Assembly (NCBI GenBank): GCA_028276165.1
Contig: JAPYWV010000004.1
Location: 1 to 39,324, forward strand
Length of the DNA: 39,324 nt
DNA from: Acidilobaceae archaeon
Lineage (GTDB): Archaea > Thermoproteota > Thermoprotei_A > Sulfolobales > Acidilobaceae
Direction of reading: 5' to 3'
Of this stretch, positions 1 through 8,474 are shown one piece after another; positions within the stretch are counted from its first letter, which is position 1, and every line of letters starts with the position of its first letter. The notes under the pieces were generated by a model. The model was not told the DNA's origin and made no database searches. It was given only the letters and a program-made list of their open reading frames with translations. The position numbers and the translations under genes are program-made.

Positions 1-1
1 C

Positions 2-115
2 TACATCACTTCTACTCAACGACCCCCCGCTCTCCTCCCATAACTCTAGCACTTTATTCCACACATCCATTAATATGCTGATCCTCCTCTTTACATCAAC
101 CCTCCCTCTAGCCAT
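2..115 (-). CDS. Partial hypothetical protein running off the left edge
   Basis: On the minus strand an ATG at 115 opens a frame that stays open to the window edge (38 codons, beginning MARGRVDVKRR). It is too short for the ORF track. A purine-rich GAGGGTG lies about ten bases upstream and a TATA-like TTTATATT on the same strand lies about 55 bases upstream, which fits a short-leader archaeal gene divergent from the gene at 236. The visible peptide is basic, then amphipathic, with no family I recognise. The frame also stays open some way upstream of the ATG but offers no start codon there. Confidence 0.4.
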   Translation of the reverse strand, partial: MARGRVDVKRRISILMDVWNKVLELWEESGGSLSRSDV

Positions 116-235
116 AATCCTACTACACCCTCTCTGGTCTCTTGTAGCCCCGCTTCCCCCTAGCTCCTCAATATAAACTCCTACTGGGAGATAGAAATAA
201 GCTTTTCCCCTCTACTAGATACTTAGGGTAACCTA

Positions 236-418
236 ATGGAGTACGAGTTTTTAAGAGAGGATGTTAGGGTTTACAGGCTGGAGGATTGCGGGGATCCAGA
301 CGATTGTATTAGGAGGTGTTTTGAAGACACCATTGTAGAGGTTAAAGCGGGGGATCTTAGCAGACTAGGGTGGATCCCGAGGGATTGCGTGGTAATCGTT
401 AGAGCGGATGGCGGGTGA
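236..418 (+). CDS. Small acidic hypothetical protein, 60 aa
   Basis: A 60-residue ORF, acidic, with three cysteines (DCGDPDDCIRRC) near the middle that could bind a metal or form a disulfide. No family recognised. It precedes the SpoIIM-like gene by six bases, and GAGGTG at its stop serves as the ribosome-binding site of the next GTG start, so the two are very likely co-transcribed. An A/T-rich stretch (GAAATAAGC) near 197-205 is a plausible TATA element for this first gene of the run. It is probably a real small gene because of its packing with the neighbour, but it is unsupported by homology. Confidence 0.5.
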   Translation: MEYEFLREDVRVYRLEDCGDPDDCIRRCFEDTIVEVKAGDLSRLGWIPRDCVVIVRADGG

Positions 419-424
419 GGTGCA

Positions 425-1018
425 GTGTATGACTGGCTTCTTGATAGAACCTTCATACTCACATGGGTTTCCCTTATAGCCCTCTTCTACATAGCTATGC
501 TAGCTGGAAGCACGTTATACCATACCAGCCCACTTGGTGTTAGAGAGCAGGTTATATCCTTTGTAAGGGAGTACTATGAGAGCAGGATACCTGAGGGTTA
601 CCTCAACCCTCTAGTGTTCTTCACGGTAATCCTCATTAACAACTCCGTGGTAGTCGTGATAGCAACCCTTCTATCCATAACACTTCTCGCCCCCCTACTC
701 ATAATGATTGCTAATGGCCTTATAGTGGGATTTATTATATCCCTCTCAGCGGAGATTGGAGGGGTGGCTGGGGGTGGTCTCAGCTATCTCTCGATATACC
801 TATCTATAGCACCGCATGGTGTGATAGAGATACCGGCTATAGCGTTAGCTTCATCAGCTTTCTCCATAGCATTTAGAAGAGGGCTTAAGACCTTCCTCTC
901 ATCGCTACCAAGCATACTACTGCTATCCCTGTCCATGATATTTGTTGCGGCACTCGTAGAGTCAACGGTGACGATCATCTTAGCTACTATAGTAGCCCGT
1001 TTAACCTGGATGTGGTAG
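425..1018 (+). CDS. SpoIIM-like (DUF95) integral membrane protein
   Basis: A 197-residue multi-spanning membrane protein. Hydrophobic segments lie near residues 10-30, 63-110, 122-150 and 158-197. Family marks of the stage II sporulation protein M / DUF95 group are visible: NNS at about 72-74 within a hydrophobic segment and HGVIEIPA at about 131-138. In archaea these proteins are not sporulation factors and their role is unknown; a membrane or cell-envelope function is inferred from the family. The GTG start at 425 is chosen because GAGGTG lies just upstream. The stop is three bases before the next ATG, so this gene forms a transcription unit with its downstream neighbour. Confidence 0.75.
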   Translation: MYDWLLDRTFILTWVSLIALFYIAMLAGSTLYHTSPLGVREQVISFVREYYESRIPEGYLNPLVFFTVILINNSVVVVIATLLSITLLAPLLIMIANGLIVGFIISLSAEIGGVAGGGLSYLSIYLSIAPHGVIEIPAIALASSAFSIAFRRGLKTFLSSLPSILLLSLSMIFVAALVESTVTIILATIVARLTWMW

Positions 1019-1021
1019 GCC

Positions 1022-1786
1022 ATGGTGGTTGTAGCATTACTATTAATAGCCCTTATATCACCTGGAGGGGCTGTCTACGAGCTCTCAGACGGAGCTAGGC
1101 TGAGTGTTGAAAGGGGGAGTTATAGGGTTGAAGTGGGGGGTAGTTGGAAGGCTTACCTATGGCTCCCCGAGGGCTTGTACAACGTTACAGTTAGAACACT
1201 AAACTTGAAAGGCGGCCTTACCGGGGTAATCGTGATCCTAACCAATACTAGCATGGGGATTCAAGAGGTCTTGATGGAAGAGAACCCACTTGAAAGGGGG
1301 GGCTTTAACTTGAAAGCTAACATAACACTAGTGAACGTAGCTGACTGCACTCCAACCAACATCACGTTCTGGAGGGGGGCTTATCTAGGGTCGTTAACAA
1401 TAATGTTAAGGCATGCGGTTAACTGGAGGAGTCTTGATGGCGTATGCGTGATTAACGTGGATACCGTGAGGAGCGTGGGGACGGCTTCGTTCCTCTATGT
1501 TACACCAGATCACTGGGTTACAATGACCATAACTGGGTCAGACTATGTTATAGCACTGGTTTACGGTGTTCTAGGGGGCCGGCTTGTAGATAACAGTATT
1601 ACGGTTAGCCCTGGTGGGCGGGATGGTCCCGGCACGGTTCTACCTGAGACGCCAATTCCAATTGAGGCCTTCAAGGGGGGATTTTACAGCGGGTCTAGGG
1701 TTAGCTACGGGGTTTTGCTAGGCCTACTCTTAGCCCTCATCCTAGTGGTGGTGGTCGAACATGTCTCGGCTAGAAGAGGTGATTGA
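1022..1786 (+). CDS. Membrane-anchored extracellular protein, hypothetical
   Basis: A 254-residue protein with a hydrophobic N-terminus (MVVVALLLIALISPGGA) resembling a signal peptide, a long beta-rich, Asn/Thr-rich middle with several N-x-S/T sequons (NVT, NTS, NIT), and a C-terminal transmembrane helix at about 229-246 followed by a short basic tail. This predicts an outward-facing, possibly glycosylated domain held by a C-terminal anchor. No catalytic motif or family recognised. It follows the SpoIIM-like gene by three bases and its 3' end overlaps ribB by 26 bases in another frame, so it is translated within the same polycistron. Its link to riboflavin synthesis is probably only positional. 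Confidence 0.6.
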   Translation: MVVVALLLIALISPGGAVYELSDGARLSVERGSYRVEVGGSWKAYLWLPEGLYNVTVRTLNLKGGLTGVIVILTNTSMGIQEVLMEENPLERGGFNLKANITLVNVADCTPTNITFWRGAYLGSLTIMLRHAVNWRSLDGVCVINVDTVRSVGTASFLYVTPDHWVTMTITGSDYVIALVYGVLGGRLVDNSITVSPGGRDGPGTVLPETPIPIEAFKGGFYSGSRVSYGVLLGLLLALILVVVVEHVSARRGD

Positions 1787-2453
1787 TACCCTTAGATCCG
1801 GGCTCCCAATACTGATATTCGATGATGCTAGTAGGGAGGCTGAGGTAGACCTCGTGTACCCAGCGTGGGCTGTGGGGCCTGATGAGGTTTACGATCTTAG
1901 AGTTAACGCTGGTGGCCTCATATGCTATGCTACAGACTCAAGGGTAACCCTTGCACTTGGCATACCGTGGGGTGACGAGCTTCTAGCTAGCTACAACTCG
2001 TACCTTAAGCTTCTAGCCTCTCGTAGGCTTAGCTACGGTGATAGACCTGCTTTCACCATATGGGTTAACCATGTTGGTGTTAGAACTGGTGTTAGCGATA
2101 GCGATAGGAGTCTCACCGTTAGGAAGCTAGATGAGGTTGTAAAGCTGTACTATGAGGGTAGGGTTGATGATGCAAGGGATATGTTCTACAGGGAGTTCCA
2201 AGCTCCAGGCCATGTACCGATACTAGCTGCTAGAAGCCTAGAGGAGAGGAGGGGTCACACAGAGCTTAGCATAACGCTCATGAAGCTAGCAGGGCTAAGA
2301 CCCAGTGTTGTTCTAGCAGAGGTCCTAGTAAGGGGTAGGTCCGCTAGCTTGGATGAGGCGAGGGATATGGCTAAGAGGAGGAGGATACCCATTGTTACTG
2401 GGAGTGAAGTGGTGAGGTGGTGTACCGGGAGTGAAGTGTGTAGGGGTCGTTGA
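1761..2453 (+). CDS. ribB: 3,4-dihydroxy-2-butanone 4-phosphate synthase
   Basis: This enzyme converts ribulose 5-phosphate to 3,4-dihydroxy-2-butanone 4-phosphate plus formate, supplying the four-carbon unit of the riboflavin precursor. The 230-residue length is normal for stand-alone RibB. The acidic metal/substrate loop is present as DDASREAEVDLV (R25, E26, E28, D30), and the later catalytic residues appear in PGHVPIL, in RGHTE (H166, T167) and in VVLAEV (E187). It overlaps the upstream gene by 26 bases and the downstream riboflavin synthase by 23, indicating translational coupling. The two genes together cover the last branch of riboflavin synthesis apart from lumazine synthase, which is not in the window. 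Confidence 0.93.
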   Translation: MSRLEEVIDTLRSGLPILIFDDASREAEVDLVYPAWAVGPDEVYDLRVNAGGLICYATDSRVTLALGIPWGDELLASYNSYLKLLASRRLSYGDRPAFTIWVNHVGVRTGVSDSDRSLTVRKLDEVVKLYYEGRVDDARDMFYREFQAPGHVPILAARSLEERRGHTELSITLMKLAGLRPSVVLAEVLVRGRSASLDEARDMAKRRRIPIVTGSEVVRWCTGSEVCRGR

Positions 2454-2895
2454 TACCACCTTTGCTAGAGTTGATATGGCAAGGTACGTTATCGACGTTA
2501 TTGAGAGGGAGCTCCCAGGCTACAAGATTGTAAGGCACACAGTACCAGGTATAAAGGATATACCGGCAGCGGCTAGAAGGCTCATAGACTTGGGCTGTGA
2601 GGGTATCATAGCACTAGGGTGGGTTGGGCCAGGGCAGGTGGATAAATACAGCTACCTAGCATCAAGCATAGGGCTTATAATGCTGGGGGTCATGACAGGG
2701 AAGATAATAATAGATGTGACGGTGCACGAGGATGAAGCTGAAGAACCTGAAGAGTTAAAGAGAATAGCAATACATAGAGCTAGAGCCCACGCAGAAAACC
2801 TAGTAGCATTACTGAAAGGAGGCCTGCAAGCACTAACACCTAAAGCCGGCATGGGGGTCAGGCAGGGCTACCCAGACGTAGGCCCCATAAGATAG
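2431..2895 (+). CDS. ribC: Archaeal riboflavin synthase (lumazine-synthase-like type)
   Basis: This enzyme makes riboflavin by dismutation of two molecules of 6,7-dimethyl-8-ribityllumazine. The archaeal enzyme is unrelated to bacterial RibE and belongs to the lumazine synthase superfamily. Diagnostic segments are VGVVDTTFARVDMA at the N-terminus, KIVRHTVPGIKDIPAAAR, VHEDEAEEPEELK, and the C-terminal GMGVRQGYPDVGP. At 154 residues it has the expected length. The GTG at 2431 gives the expected N-terminus (MKCVGVVDTT), with GAGGTGG upstream. It overlaps the end of ribB by 23 bases. Annotation as lumazine synthase (RibH) would be an error, because the C-terminal signature is that of archaeal RibC. 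Confidence 0.93.
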   Translation: MKCVGVVDTTFARVDMARYVIDVIERELPGYKIVRHTVPGIKDIPAAARRLIDLGCEGIIALGWVGPGQVDKYSYLASSIGLIMLGVMTGKIIIDVTVHEDEAEEPEELKRIAIHRARAHAENLVALLKGGLQALTPKAGMGVRQGYPDVGPIR

Positions 2896-3063
2896 CTGTT
2901 CTAGCACGCCCTTCGGCAACCACGATTACCCTTCGTTGCTCTTTCAATCCTAATATCCACTACACCACCCTGTTTAAGCTTGAGGGCTCCACAACCTCTC
3001 ATGCATAAAACTCCCATAGAGAGTTCATCAAAAGTATTCGCTTATACACCCTATATACTTCAA

Positions 3064-3072
3064 CATAAATAC
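3064..3072 (+). promoter_or_regulatory. TATA-like box for the NifX-family gene
   Basis: CATAAATAC lies about 27-35 bases upstream of the TTG/ATG start region of the gene at 3104, in an otherwise gene-free gap of about 200 bases (2896-3091). A second A/T-rich stretch (CTATATACTT) sits just upstream. Transcription would begin near 3094, giving a very short leader. I see nothing else distinct in the gap. Confidence 0.4.
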
Positions 3073-3103
3073 CTCCCCATCCATAGTTAGCTTGGTGTAT
3101 CGC

Positions 3104-3535
3104 ATGCACATAGCTATTGCGTCAACAAAGGAGGGGCGGGTTTATCCAGGTCACTTTGCACACGCAGAGGTATTCTATGTCTTTGAGTACACTGATGATG
3201 GTAAGGTTAAACCGGTGGGTGTGAGAGAGAACCCTCTAGGCCGAGCTCCGGATATCGACTTGGAGGAGGGGCACCACCATCATATTAGGGTTGAGAATAG
3301 TGGCATACCATTACACGGGCCTCCAAAGTACATGTGGCTTAGGGAGAACGTGTTGCACGACGTAGATGTGGTTATCGCTGCTGATGCCTGTCAGACAAGC
3401 TATAGGGTGTTCGTATCGCAGGGTGTTAAACTGATATTCACAGACCCGGTACCAGTAGAGGCCATAGTGACGTACATTGAGGGGGAGGGTAAGGAGGAGT
3501 TTAAGAGACTGTTGGAGGAGTATCCTAGAGAGTAA
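3104..3535 (+). CDS. Dinitrogenase Fe-Mo cofactor domain (NifX/NifB C-terminal-like) protein
   Basis: A stand-alone domain of the NifX/NafY/NifB C-terminal family, which binds iron-sulfur or Fe-Mo cofactor precursors; in non-nitrogen-fixing archaea the role is unknown, probably Fe-S handling. The fold signature is visible: MHIAIAST at the N-terminus, GHFAHAEVFYVFE, then DVDVVIAAD followed by a strand ending LIFTD. A histidine cluster (GHHHH) in the middle and a Cys in ADACQTS could bind metal. I chose ATG 3104, which gives the canonical N-terminus, over the upstream TTG at 3092. No nif genes are nearby, so nitrogen fixation should not be inferred. Confidence 0.8.
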   Translation: MHIAIASTKEGRVYPGHFAHAEVFYVFEYTDDGKVKPVGVRENPLGRAPDIDLEEGHHHHIRVENSGIPLHGPPKYMWLRENVLHDVDVVIAADACQTSYRVFVSQGVKLIFTDPVPVEAIVTYIEGEGKEEFKRLLEEYPRE

Positions 3536-3609
3536 GTTCCAAAACAGTGTAAGATTTGTGTAGACTGTAATCTTTCGTAGAACCTCATCATCTTAGTATG
3601 TCTCTCACA

Positions 3610-4485
3610 CTAGCATTTTCTCATATACAATCTTTGTGCAATCTCTCTCGCGGTCTCCCTCTCGACTACGTTTGAGAGTATGTCTTCGACTCTCCCCCTA
3701 GCATTTTCTAAGCTTAGATCCCTTGGAGCCCACCCTGTTAGCCATAGTAGGGAATCTAGGTTTAATACTGGTATCCCCGTCCTCCTGGAGACTTCATTCC
3801 ACGCTTCCTGGGCAGGCTTCGGGCTCCTCATTACCTCCATGTAGCTCCCCGCTTCTACTACCATTGAGGAGTAGGATGCGCACGCCACCCTTGTATCCAC
3901 GGGTATCGGGATGTTTAGGTTCACGAGCCTCCTATCTCCAGGGTCTCTTATAGCATAGTACACCATCTTAGCTGTGAATACCACTGTTTTCCTCCACTCC
4001 TCGACATCAAGTGCTCTAGCTAGAGCTTTCACCATCACCTCCATGTTAGAGTAGAAGTACTCCGGGTCTAAGGCTAGTTTTTCGAGGAGCTCCCGGGAGC
4101 TCGTGTAGACCTTGAGTATCCTCCTCTTCCTAGCATCTCTTGCTAGAGCCGAGCCCCTACAATTGTCTATGAACCATATGACGTCATCCACCGCATCCCT
4201 CACACTGGAAGGGGGTCTTCCACCCCTCCTGCTAGCTATGAATGATGACATGCAATCCCACCACTCCTCACCTCTCATGAGTAGCTTGTAGCTAACAAGT
4301 GATACTAGGAGTGCGTAGACGGAAGCCCACCCCTTTCCAACAACCTGAGCTAGCCTCTTTAAAGCCTTAAACTGGGGGTCTAACTTCTCCTCTAACTCCA
4401 TCAGCTTATAGGGGCCTAGGATTGATAGGAGCTCTGAGACCTCTCTAACCCTAACGTAGTTAACGTGAACCCTCAATCCCCTCAA
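3610..4485 (-). CDS. AGOG-type 8-oxoguanine DNA glycosylase/lyase
   Basis: This enzyme removes 8-oxoguanine from DNA and cleaves the abasic site, as part of base excision repair. The family is the archaeal HhH-GPD subgroup first described from Pyrobaculum (AGOG). The catalytic pair is visible: K166 in RKTVVFTAKM and D197 in NIPIPVDTRVA, spaced like K140/D172 of the Pyrobaculum enzyme (recalled, not aligned here). At 291 residues it is slightly long, with an extended N-terminus. The start is uncertain: TTG at 4485 or in-frame TTG at 4476. The gene begins three bases after the stop of the unknown gene at 4489-5403, so the two form an operon. Confidence 0.88.
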   Translation of the reverse strand: MRGLRVHVNYVRVREVSELLSILGPYKLMELEEKLDPQFKALKRLAQVVGKGWASVYALLVSLVSYKLLMRGEEWWDCMSSFIASRRGGRPPSSVRDAVDDVIWFIDNCRGSALARDARKRRILKVYTSSRELLEKLALDPEYFYSNMEVMVKALARALDVEEWRKTVVFTAKMVYYAIRDPGDRRLVNLNIPIPVDTRVACASYSSMVVEAGSYMEVMRSPKPAQEAWNEVSRRTGIPVLNLDSLLWLTGWAPRDLSLENARGRVEDILSNVVERETAREIAQRLYMRKC

Positions 4486-4488
4486 TCC

Positions 4489-5403
4489 TCATTCAAGACC
4501 AAATCTCCTAATGAGCTCTCCAATAACCCTCCTAGAACCCCTCTCAATCCACGTGTAAAGGGTATCCCTGGGGATCGCTATCCTAGCTGACTTCAACTCC
4601 CTCTCCAAGCCCCCGATGATAGACTCTCTAATGCTATCGCTAACCCCGAACATGTAGAGCATGTGGGTAGCCCTCTCCTCCCTCATAACCTCCTCTACCC
4701 CCCCAAGGCTGTAACACCTAGCTAGTGCTACGATGTAGGAGGAGAGCTTTGTGACAGGCACCCTCCTATAGATACCCCTGGGGCCCATGCTTGTAACGTA
4801 GTTGAATATACTCCTGTTGTCTGGTAGGAACCTTGTCTTAACCCTCTTGAAACCCCTCTTCTCGGCCTCAACTCTAAGCCACTCAGCCCTCTCGTAGCTT
4901 GAAATGCTATTCTCCTTACCAACAATCTCTATCTCGTCACCACGCTTCTCGGGGATGTAGAGGAGGTTCTCGTAGGCCACGTTAACCTGGATTCTAAAAG
5001 CTGAATCGAGAGCCTCCATCACAGGCTCTGAGACCCTGGATAGGACGGCTACGGGGGCTAGGTATGGTAGGACGGCGATAACCCCCACTCTGTTGCTGAT
5101 GGTATCTTCGAGGATCCTAGCTAGATCCTCGTACCTACTCCTACCCTCAGCTAGCATATCGTACTCGTAGAATCTAAGGGTCACGTTTTGTGTTGAGAAG
5201 GCTGATATGATGGCGTTGAGAACGGGCACCTCGTCAAAGCTAATCTCTTTAACACTCTTAACTATAACGGCGACACTATTAGACTCTACTGGTCCGGGCT
5301 CTCCTCCAAGGATTTCAAGGTCTCCCCCCAGGATCCTAAGCCTCGAGTACACCTTCATATACTCCCATGTGCACGAGTCTATAAGTTCTCTAAGAGTCTC
5401 CAT
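4489..5403 (-). CDS. Hypothetical protein, 304 aa, operon partner of AGOG glycosylase
   Basis: I do not recognise the family. The protein is soluble, mixed alpha/beta, with no signal peptide, no clear membrane segment and no nucleotide-binding motif. Its C-terminal half is rich in Arg/Lys and probably helical (from about residue 230 onward), which would suit nucleic-acid binding, but this is inference. Transcribed leftward, it ends three bases before the start of the 8-oxoguanine glycosylase gene, so the two are very likely co-transcribed. That context makes a role in repair of oxidative DNA damage the first idea to test. Confidence 0.65.
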   Translation of the reverse strand: METLRELIDSCTWEYMKVYSRLRILGGDLEILGGEPGPVESNSVAVIVKSVKEISFDEVPVLNAIISAFSTQNVTLRFYEYDMLAEGRSRYEDLARILEDTISNRVGVIAVLPYLAPVAVLSRVSEPVMEALDSAFRIQVNVAYENLLYIPEKRGDEIEIVGKENSISSYERAEWLRVEAEKRGFKRVKTRFLPDNRSIFNYVTSMGPRGIYRRVPVTKLSSYIVALARCYSLGGVEEVMREERATHMLYMFGVSDSIRESIIGGLERELKSARIAIPRDTLYTWIERGSRRVIGELIRRFGLE

Positions 5404-5506
5404 CTAGCTTACCACTCCGCCCAAGCTCTCCCCTATTAACTGTTGGAATTTAAACCTCTTTAACCTTAACCTAGAGAAATGCTCTCGAGCGAGAAGGCGG
5501 GCTACC

Positions 5507-6904
5507 TTGGATGTAGAGAGCGTAAGGAGGGCTATATTGGATCAGGTGGACAGGTTAGCATTCAAACACTTGAAGCACTCCCTGGAAACCCTCGTGGACA
5601 TCCCGACGGTCTCGGCCTGGGGGGATCATCGTGTAATGTTGGATGGGGCTAGTGCTGTTGCATCACTCCTCAAAGAACTGGGGTTCAAGACCGAGGTAGC
5701 TAGTAATGGAGGGTACCCAGCGGTCCTAGCGGAGATTAGAGGCGGGGATAAGGCTACAGTACTACTCTACAACCACTACGACGTCCAACCCCCAGATCCT
5801 CTTGAGCAGTGGGATAGCAACCCATTCAAGCTAGTGGAAAGGGAGGGTAAGCTTTATGGTAGGGGTGTTGCTGACAACAAGGGTAATATTGCTGCTAGGC
5901 TTGCAGCACTCGAAGCTCTAATACCGTACATTGATAGACTAGGGTTGAATGTCAAGTACGTTGTTGAAGGGGAGGAGGAGGTGGGATCCCCGACTCTCGA
6001 GAGGCTCGTAGTGGATAGGATTGAGTGGTTTAAGGCTGATGGTGGTGTGTGGGAGACAGCCTATGTGAGGAGGGATGGGAGGCTCTCCATAAGCCTAGGC
6101 TTCAAGGGTATGGTGTACCTGGAGGTTAGGATTAGAGGTGCGCTTAGGGACGTTCATAGCGGTTACTCACCACTAGTACCCAACCCTGCCTGGAGGATGG
6201 CAAGGCTACTAGCTAGTTTGAAGGATGAGGGTGGTAGAGTCTTAATCCCAAACTTCTACGACGACGTGGACCCGGAGTTCCTGGACATGGGGGAGAAGCT
6301 CTTAGAGCAAGTTGATGTAGGTGAGCTTGAAGCTCTAAAGGAGGAGTTAGGGATAGCGGGGTTCGTTGGAGGTGTGAGCGGCCGTGAGGCTTTAAAGGCT
6401 TTGTACCTAAACCCATCCCTCAACATCTCAGGGTTATACTCTGGTTATACTGGCAAAGGCTCTAAAACCATAGTGCCCGCGGAGGCTGTAGCTAAACTAG
6501 ATATAAGGCTGGTACCAGGCCAGGATCCGAAGAAGGTGCTCGATAGTACGATCAGATACATTAGAACACTAGGGTTCGAAGACGCGGAGATACACGTGGA
6601 GAGCATGTACAAAGCAGGTTACACCAGGCCACATGAGGTCATAGTAGAAGCCTCAATTGAGGCAGCAGAGCAAGCTTACGGCCTCAAACCACATGTAACC
6701 CCTATGGCTGCAGGGTCAGGGCCCATATACATCTTCACCGATATAGCACGTATACCCATGACGGGAGCCGGGGTCGGATACTATGGGTCTAGGGTTCACG
6801 CCCCCAATGAGAATATAAGGGTGGAGGATTTCGTAAAGGGGGTTAAGCACGTTGCATTAACTCTGATAGAGTTCTCTCGTAGAATGGGGGAGCGTAGGGC
6901 ATAG
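5507..6904 (+). CDS. M20-family dipeptidase
   Basis: A zinc-dependent M20 metallopeptidase that probably hydrolyses dipeptides or short peptides in the cytoplasm. Metal ligands and catalytic residues are visible: H90 and D92 in NHYDVQPPDP, D123 in GVADNKGN, E156/E157 in VVEGEEEVGSP, and the C-terminal HAPNEN histidine. The dimerisation (lid) domain sits in the middle, with HSGYSP. The 465-residue length matches the carnosinase/DUG/PepV-like M20 group rather than short acetylornithine deacetylases. The start is TTG at 5507. It converges with the aminotransferase gene, with stops two bases apart. Peptide use fits the amino-acid catabolic genes elsewhere in the window. Confidence 0.9.
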   Translation: MDVESVRRAILDQVDRLAFKHLKHSLETLVDIPTVSAWGDHRVMLDGASAVASLLKELGFKTEVASNGGYPAVLAEIRGGDKATVLLYNHYDVQPPDPLEQWDSNPFKLVEREGKLYGRGVADNKGNIAARLAALEALIPYIDRLGLNVKYVVEGEEEVGSPTLERLVVDRIEWFKADGGVWETAYVRRDGRLSISLGFKGMVYLEVRIRGALRDVHSGYSPLVPNPAWRMARLLASLKDEGGRVLIPNFYDDVDPEFLDMGEKLLEQVDVGELEALKEELGIAGFVGGVSGREALKALYLNPSLNISGLYSGYTGKGSKTIVPAEAVAKLDIRLVPGQDPKKVLDSTIRYIRTLGFEDAEIHVESMYKAGYTRPHEVIVEASIEAAEQAYGLKPHVTPMAAGSGPIYIFTDIARIPMTGAGVGYYGSRVHAPNENIRVEDFVKGVKHVALTLIEFSRRMGERRA

Positions 6905-6906
6905 GC

Positions 6907-8070
6907 CTAAGAGTACACATCCTCTATGGCGTTAACAACCTCTCCTACATTCACATTAAACCCCATATCCTTTAAGCTCTTTGCTAGAGCTGTGTAGGCT
7001 GTTAGCAAGTGCGTTCTCGAAGCTTGTAACCCCATATGCCCTACCCTGATAACCTTACCTTCAAGCTTACCCCAGCTCCCGGCGATCATCACGCCATACC
7101 TAGCCCATATGTGATCCCTTAGCTTCCTCTCGTTAACACCGGATGGTACTATTATAGCTGATACTGTGGGGGAGGAGTGGTTTAGAGAAGTAGGGTAGGG
7201 TTCTAGGTTTAAAGCTTCTATAGCCCTCCAGGAGGCTTCCCTAGCTTTAAGATGCCTGGCGTACACCGCTTCTACGCCCTCCTCGAATATCATGTTTAAT
7301 GCTTCATCTAGAGCGTATATGAGCGTATCGGACATCGTGTACGGGAACACCCCCTTGGTGTCAAGCATATCCCTCCATGCTTTGAGGTTCATGTAGAAAC
7401 CTCTATAGCCAACCCTCTCCACCCTCTCCCAAACATCATCGCTTAAAACCATTATTGTTAGACCTGGGGGTGTGTTTAACACCTTCTGGCTACCCCCTAT
7501 CAGTACATCTAAACCCCAGCTATCAAACTCTATGGGTAGACCGCCAACAGTGGATACAGCGTCGACAACTGTTATGACGCCAAAGCTCCTAGCTATCCTT
7601 GCGACACCTTCAATGTCGTTTAGAATAGCTGAGGGGGTGTCACAGTGCACTATCGTCAGTAGTGAAGCATCCTTATTAACCTCGAGAGCTCTTTCAACCT
7701 CACCTAGGTCGACGCCTCTACGCCAATCCTCGGATGCGATTAGTACAGGCTCCCCCCCGTAGGCTTTCACGATGTCAGCGAAACCCTCCCCGAAAACCCC
7801 GTTTGCAACCACGATAACCTTATCTCCTGGTCTCATGGTGTTAGCTATTGCAGCTTCAAGACCCATTATGGCCTCTCCAACTATTACGTATACGCTCGAC
7901 CTGTCAGCTTTAAGGAGCCTCTTAATTTTACCCCTAACTTTGTTGTAGAGCTCCAGGAATGAGGGGTCTAGGTCTGGGTTTGTAGACTCTCTCATCATAG
8001 CCCTTTTAACCCTTAATGGGATCTCCGTGGGCCCCGGGGTCATTATTAGCCTGTCCGTGTAGAACCTCAC
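6907..8070 (-). CDS. Class V aminotransferase (alanine-glyoxylate / serine-pyruvate type)
   Basis: A PLP enzyme of fold type I transferring amino groups between alanine or serine and glyoxylate or pyruvate. Evidence: N-terminal MTPGPTEIP, which is diagnostic of the AGXT/SPT group; D170 in TVVDAVSTVGG for the pyridine nitrogen; and the Schiff-base K196 in GGSQKVLNTPPG. The 387-residue length is normal. The initiation codon overlaps the stop of the UPF0148 gene by four bases, so the two are translationally coupled, with UPF0148 first. Substrate choice cannot be read from the sequence; in archaea members may also serve as phosphonate or serine aminotransferases. Confidence 0.9.
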   Translation of the reverse strand: MRFYTDRLIMTPGPTEIPLRVKRAMMRESTNPDLDPSFLELYNKVRGKIKRLLKADRSSVYVIVGEAIMGLEAAIANTMRPGDKVIVVANGVFGEGFADIVKAYGGEPVLIASEDWRRGVDLGEVERALEVNKDASLLTIVHCDTPSAILNDIEGVARIARSFGVITVVDAVSTVGGLPIEFDSWGLDVLIGGSQKVLNTPPGLTIMVLSDDVWERVERVGYRGFYMNLKAWRDMLDTKGVFPYTMSDTLIYALDEALNMIFEEGVEAVYARHLKAREASWRAIEALNLEPYPTSLNHSSPTVSAIIVPSGVNERKLRDHIWARYGVMIAGSWGKLEGKVIRVGHMGLQASRTHLLTAYTALAKSLKDMGFNVNVGEVVNAIEDVYS

Positions 8071-8474
8071 TTCCTACCACCCTCCTCTCTAGCTTTCTCC
8101 ACTTGTTTCTCCGTAGCACTCCTAGCTCTTGCCTCCCTAAGATTTCTTATCCTCTCTACGGTCTCAATCACGTTAAGCCATTGTATGAGCTCTGACGTGT
8201 CATCAGAGTTTATTAGCTGGTAGGCTCTCCTAGCAGCGTGTAACTCTATCTTCCTCACAACATAGTCTATCTCGACTTCCTCAGCCTCAGCCTCACTAGA
8301 CACAATCCAGACTTTACCGTGAACAGGGCACACTACATCCCCGCTCTTAAGCTTAAAGAGGGGGAGACCATCTACGGGGCAAGTCTCGGCTAGCATTGTA
8401 GCACCTTCAGCCATAAGCCTTGTCATCTTCATGACAACATCCCGATCCTTATATGCCTCCCTACCCCCACTCAT
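8067..8474 (-). CDS. UPF0148 / Sjogren autoantigen-1-like zinc-ribbon protein
   Basis: A 135-residue archaeal member of the p27 autoantigen (SSSCA1) family, identified from MAEGATMLAETCP followed by GLPLFKLKSGDVVCPVHGK. Function unknown; a zinc-binding adaptor role is usually assumed. Typical members carry two CxxC knuckles, but here they read C32-PV-D35 and C49-PV-H52, so the second ligand of each knuckle is changed to Asp and His. The zinc site may still form with mixed ligands or may be degenerate. The C-terminal half is a charged helix. The gene is first in a two-gene operon with the class V aminotransferase, a pairing with no obvious mechanistic reason. Confidence 0.8.
   Translation of the reverse strand: MSGGREAYKDRDVVMKMTRLMAEGATMLAETCPVDGLPLFKLKSGDVVCPVHGKVWIVSSEAEAEEVEIDYVVRKIELHAARRAYQLINSDDTSELIQWLNVIETVERIRNLREARARSATEKQVEKAREEGGRK

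Noticed and set aside
3104-3535. NifX-family gene as evidence of nitrogen fixation
   Set aside because: No nifH, nifD, nifK or other nif genes occur in the window, and such stand-alone domains are common in non-fixing archaea.
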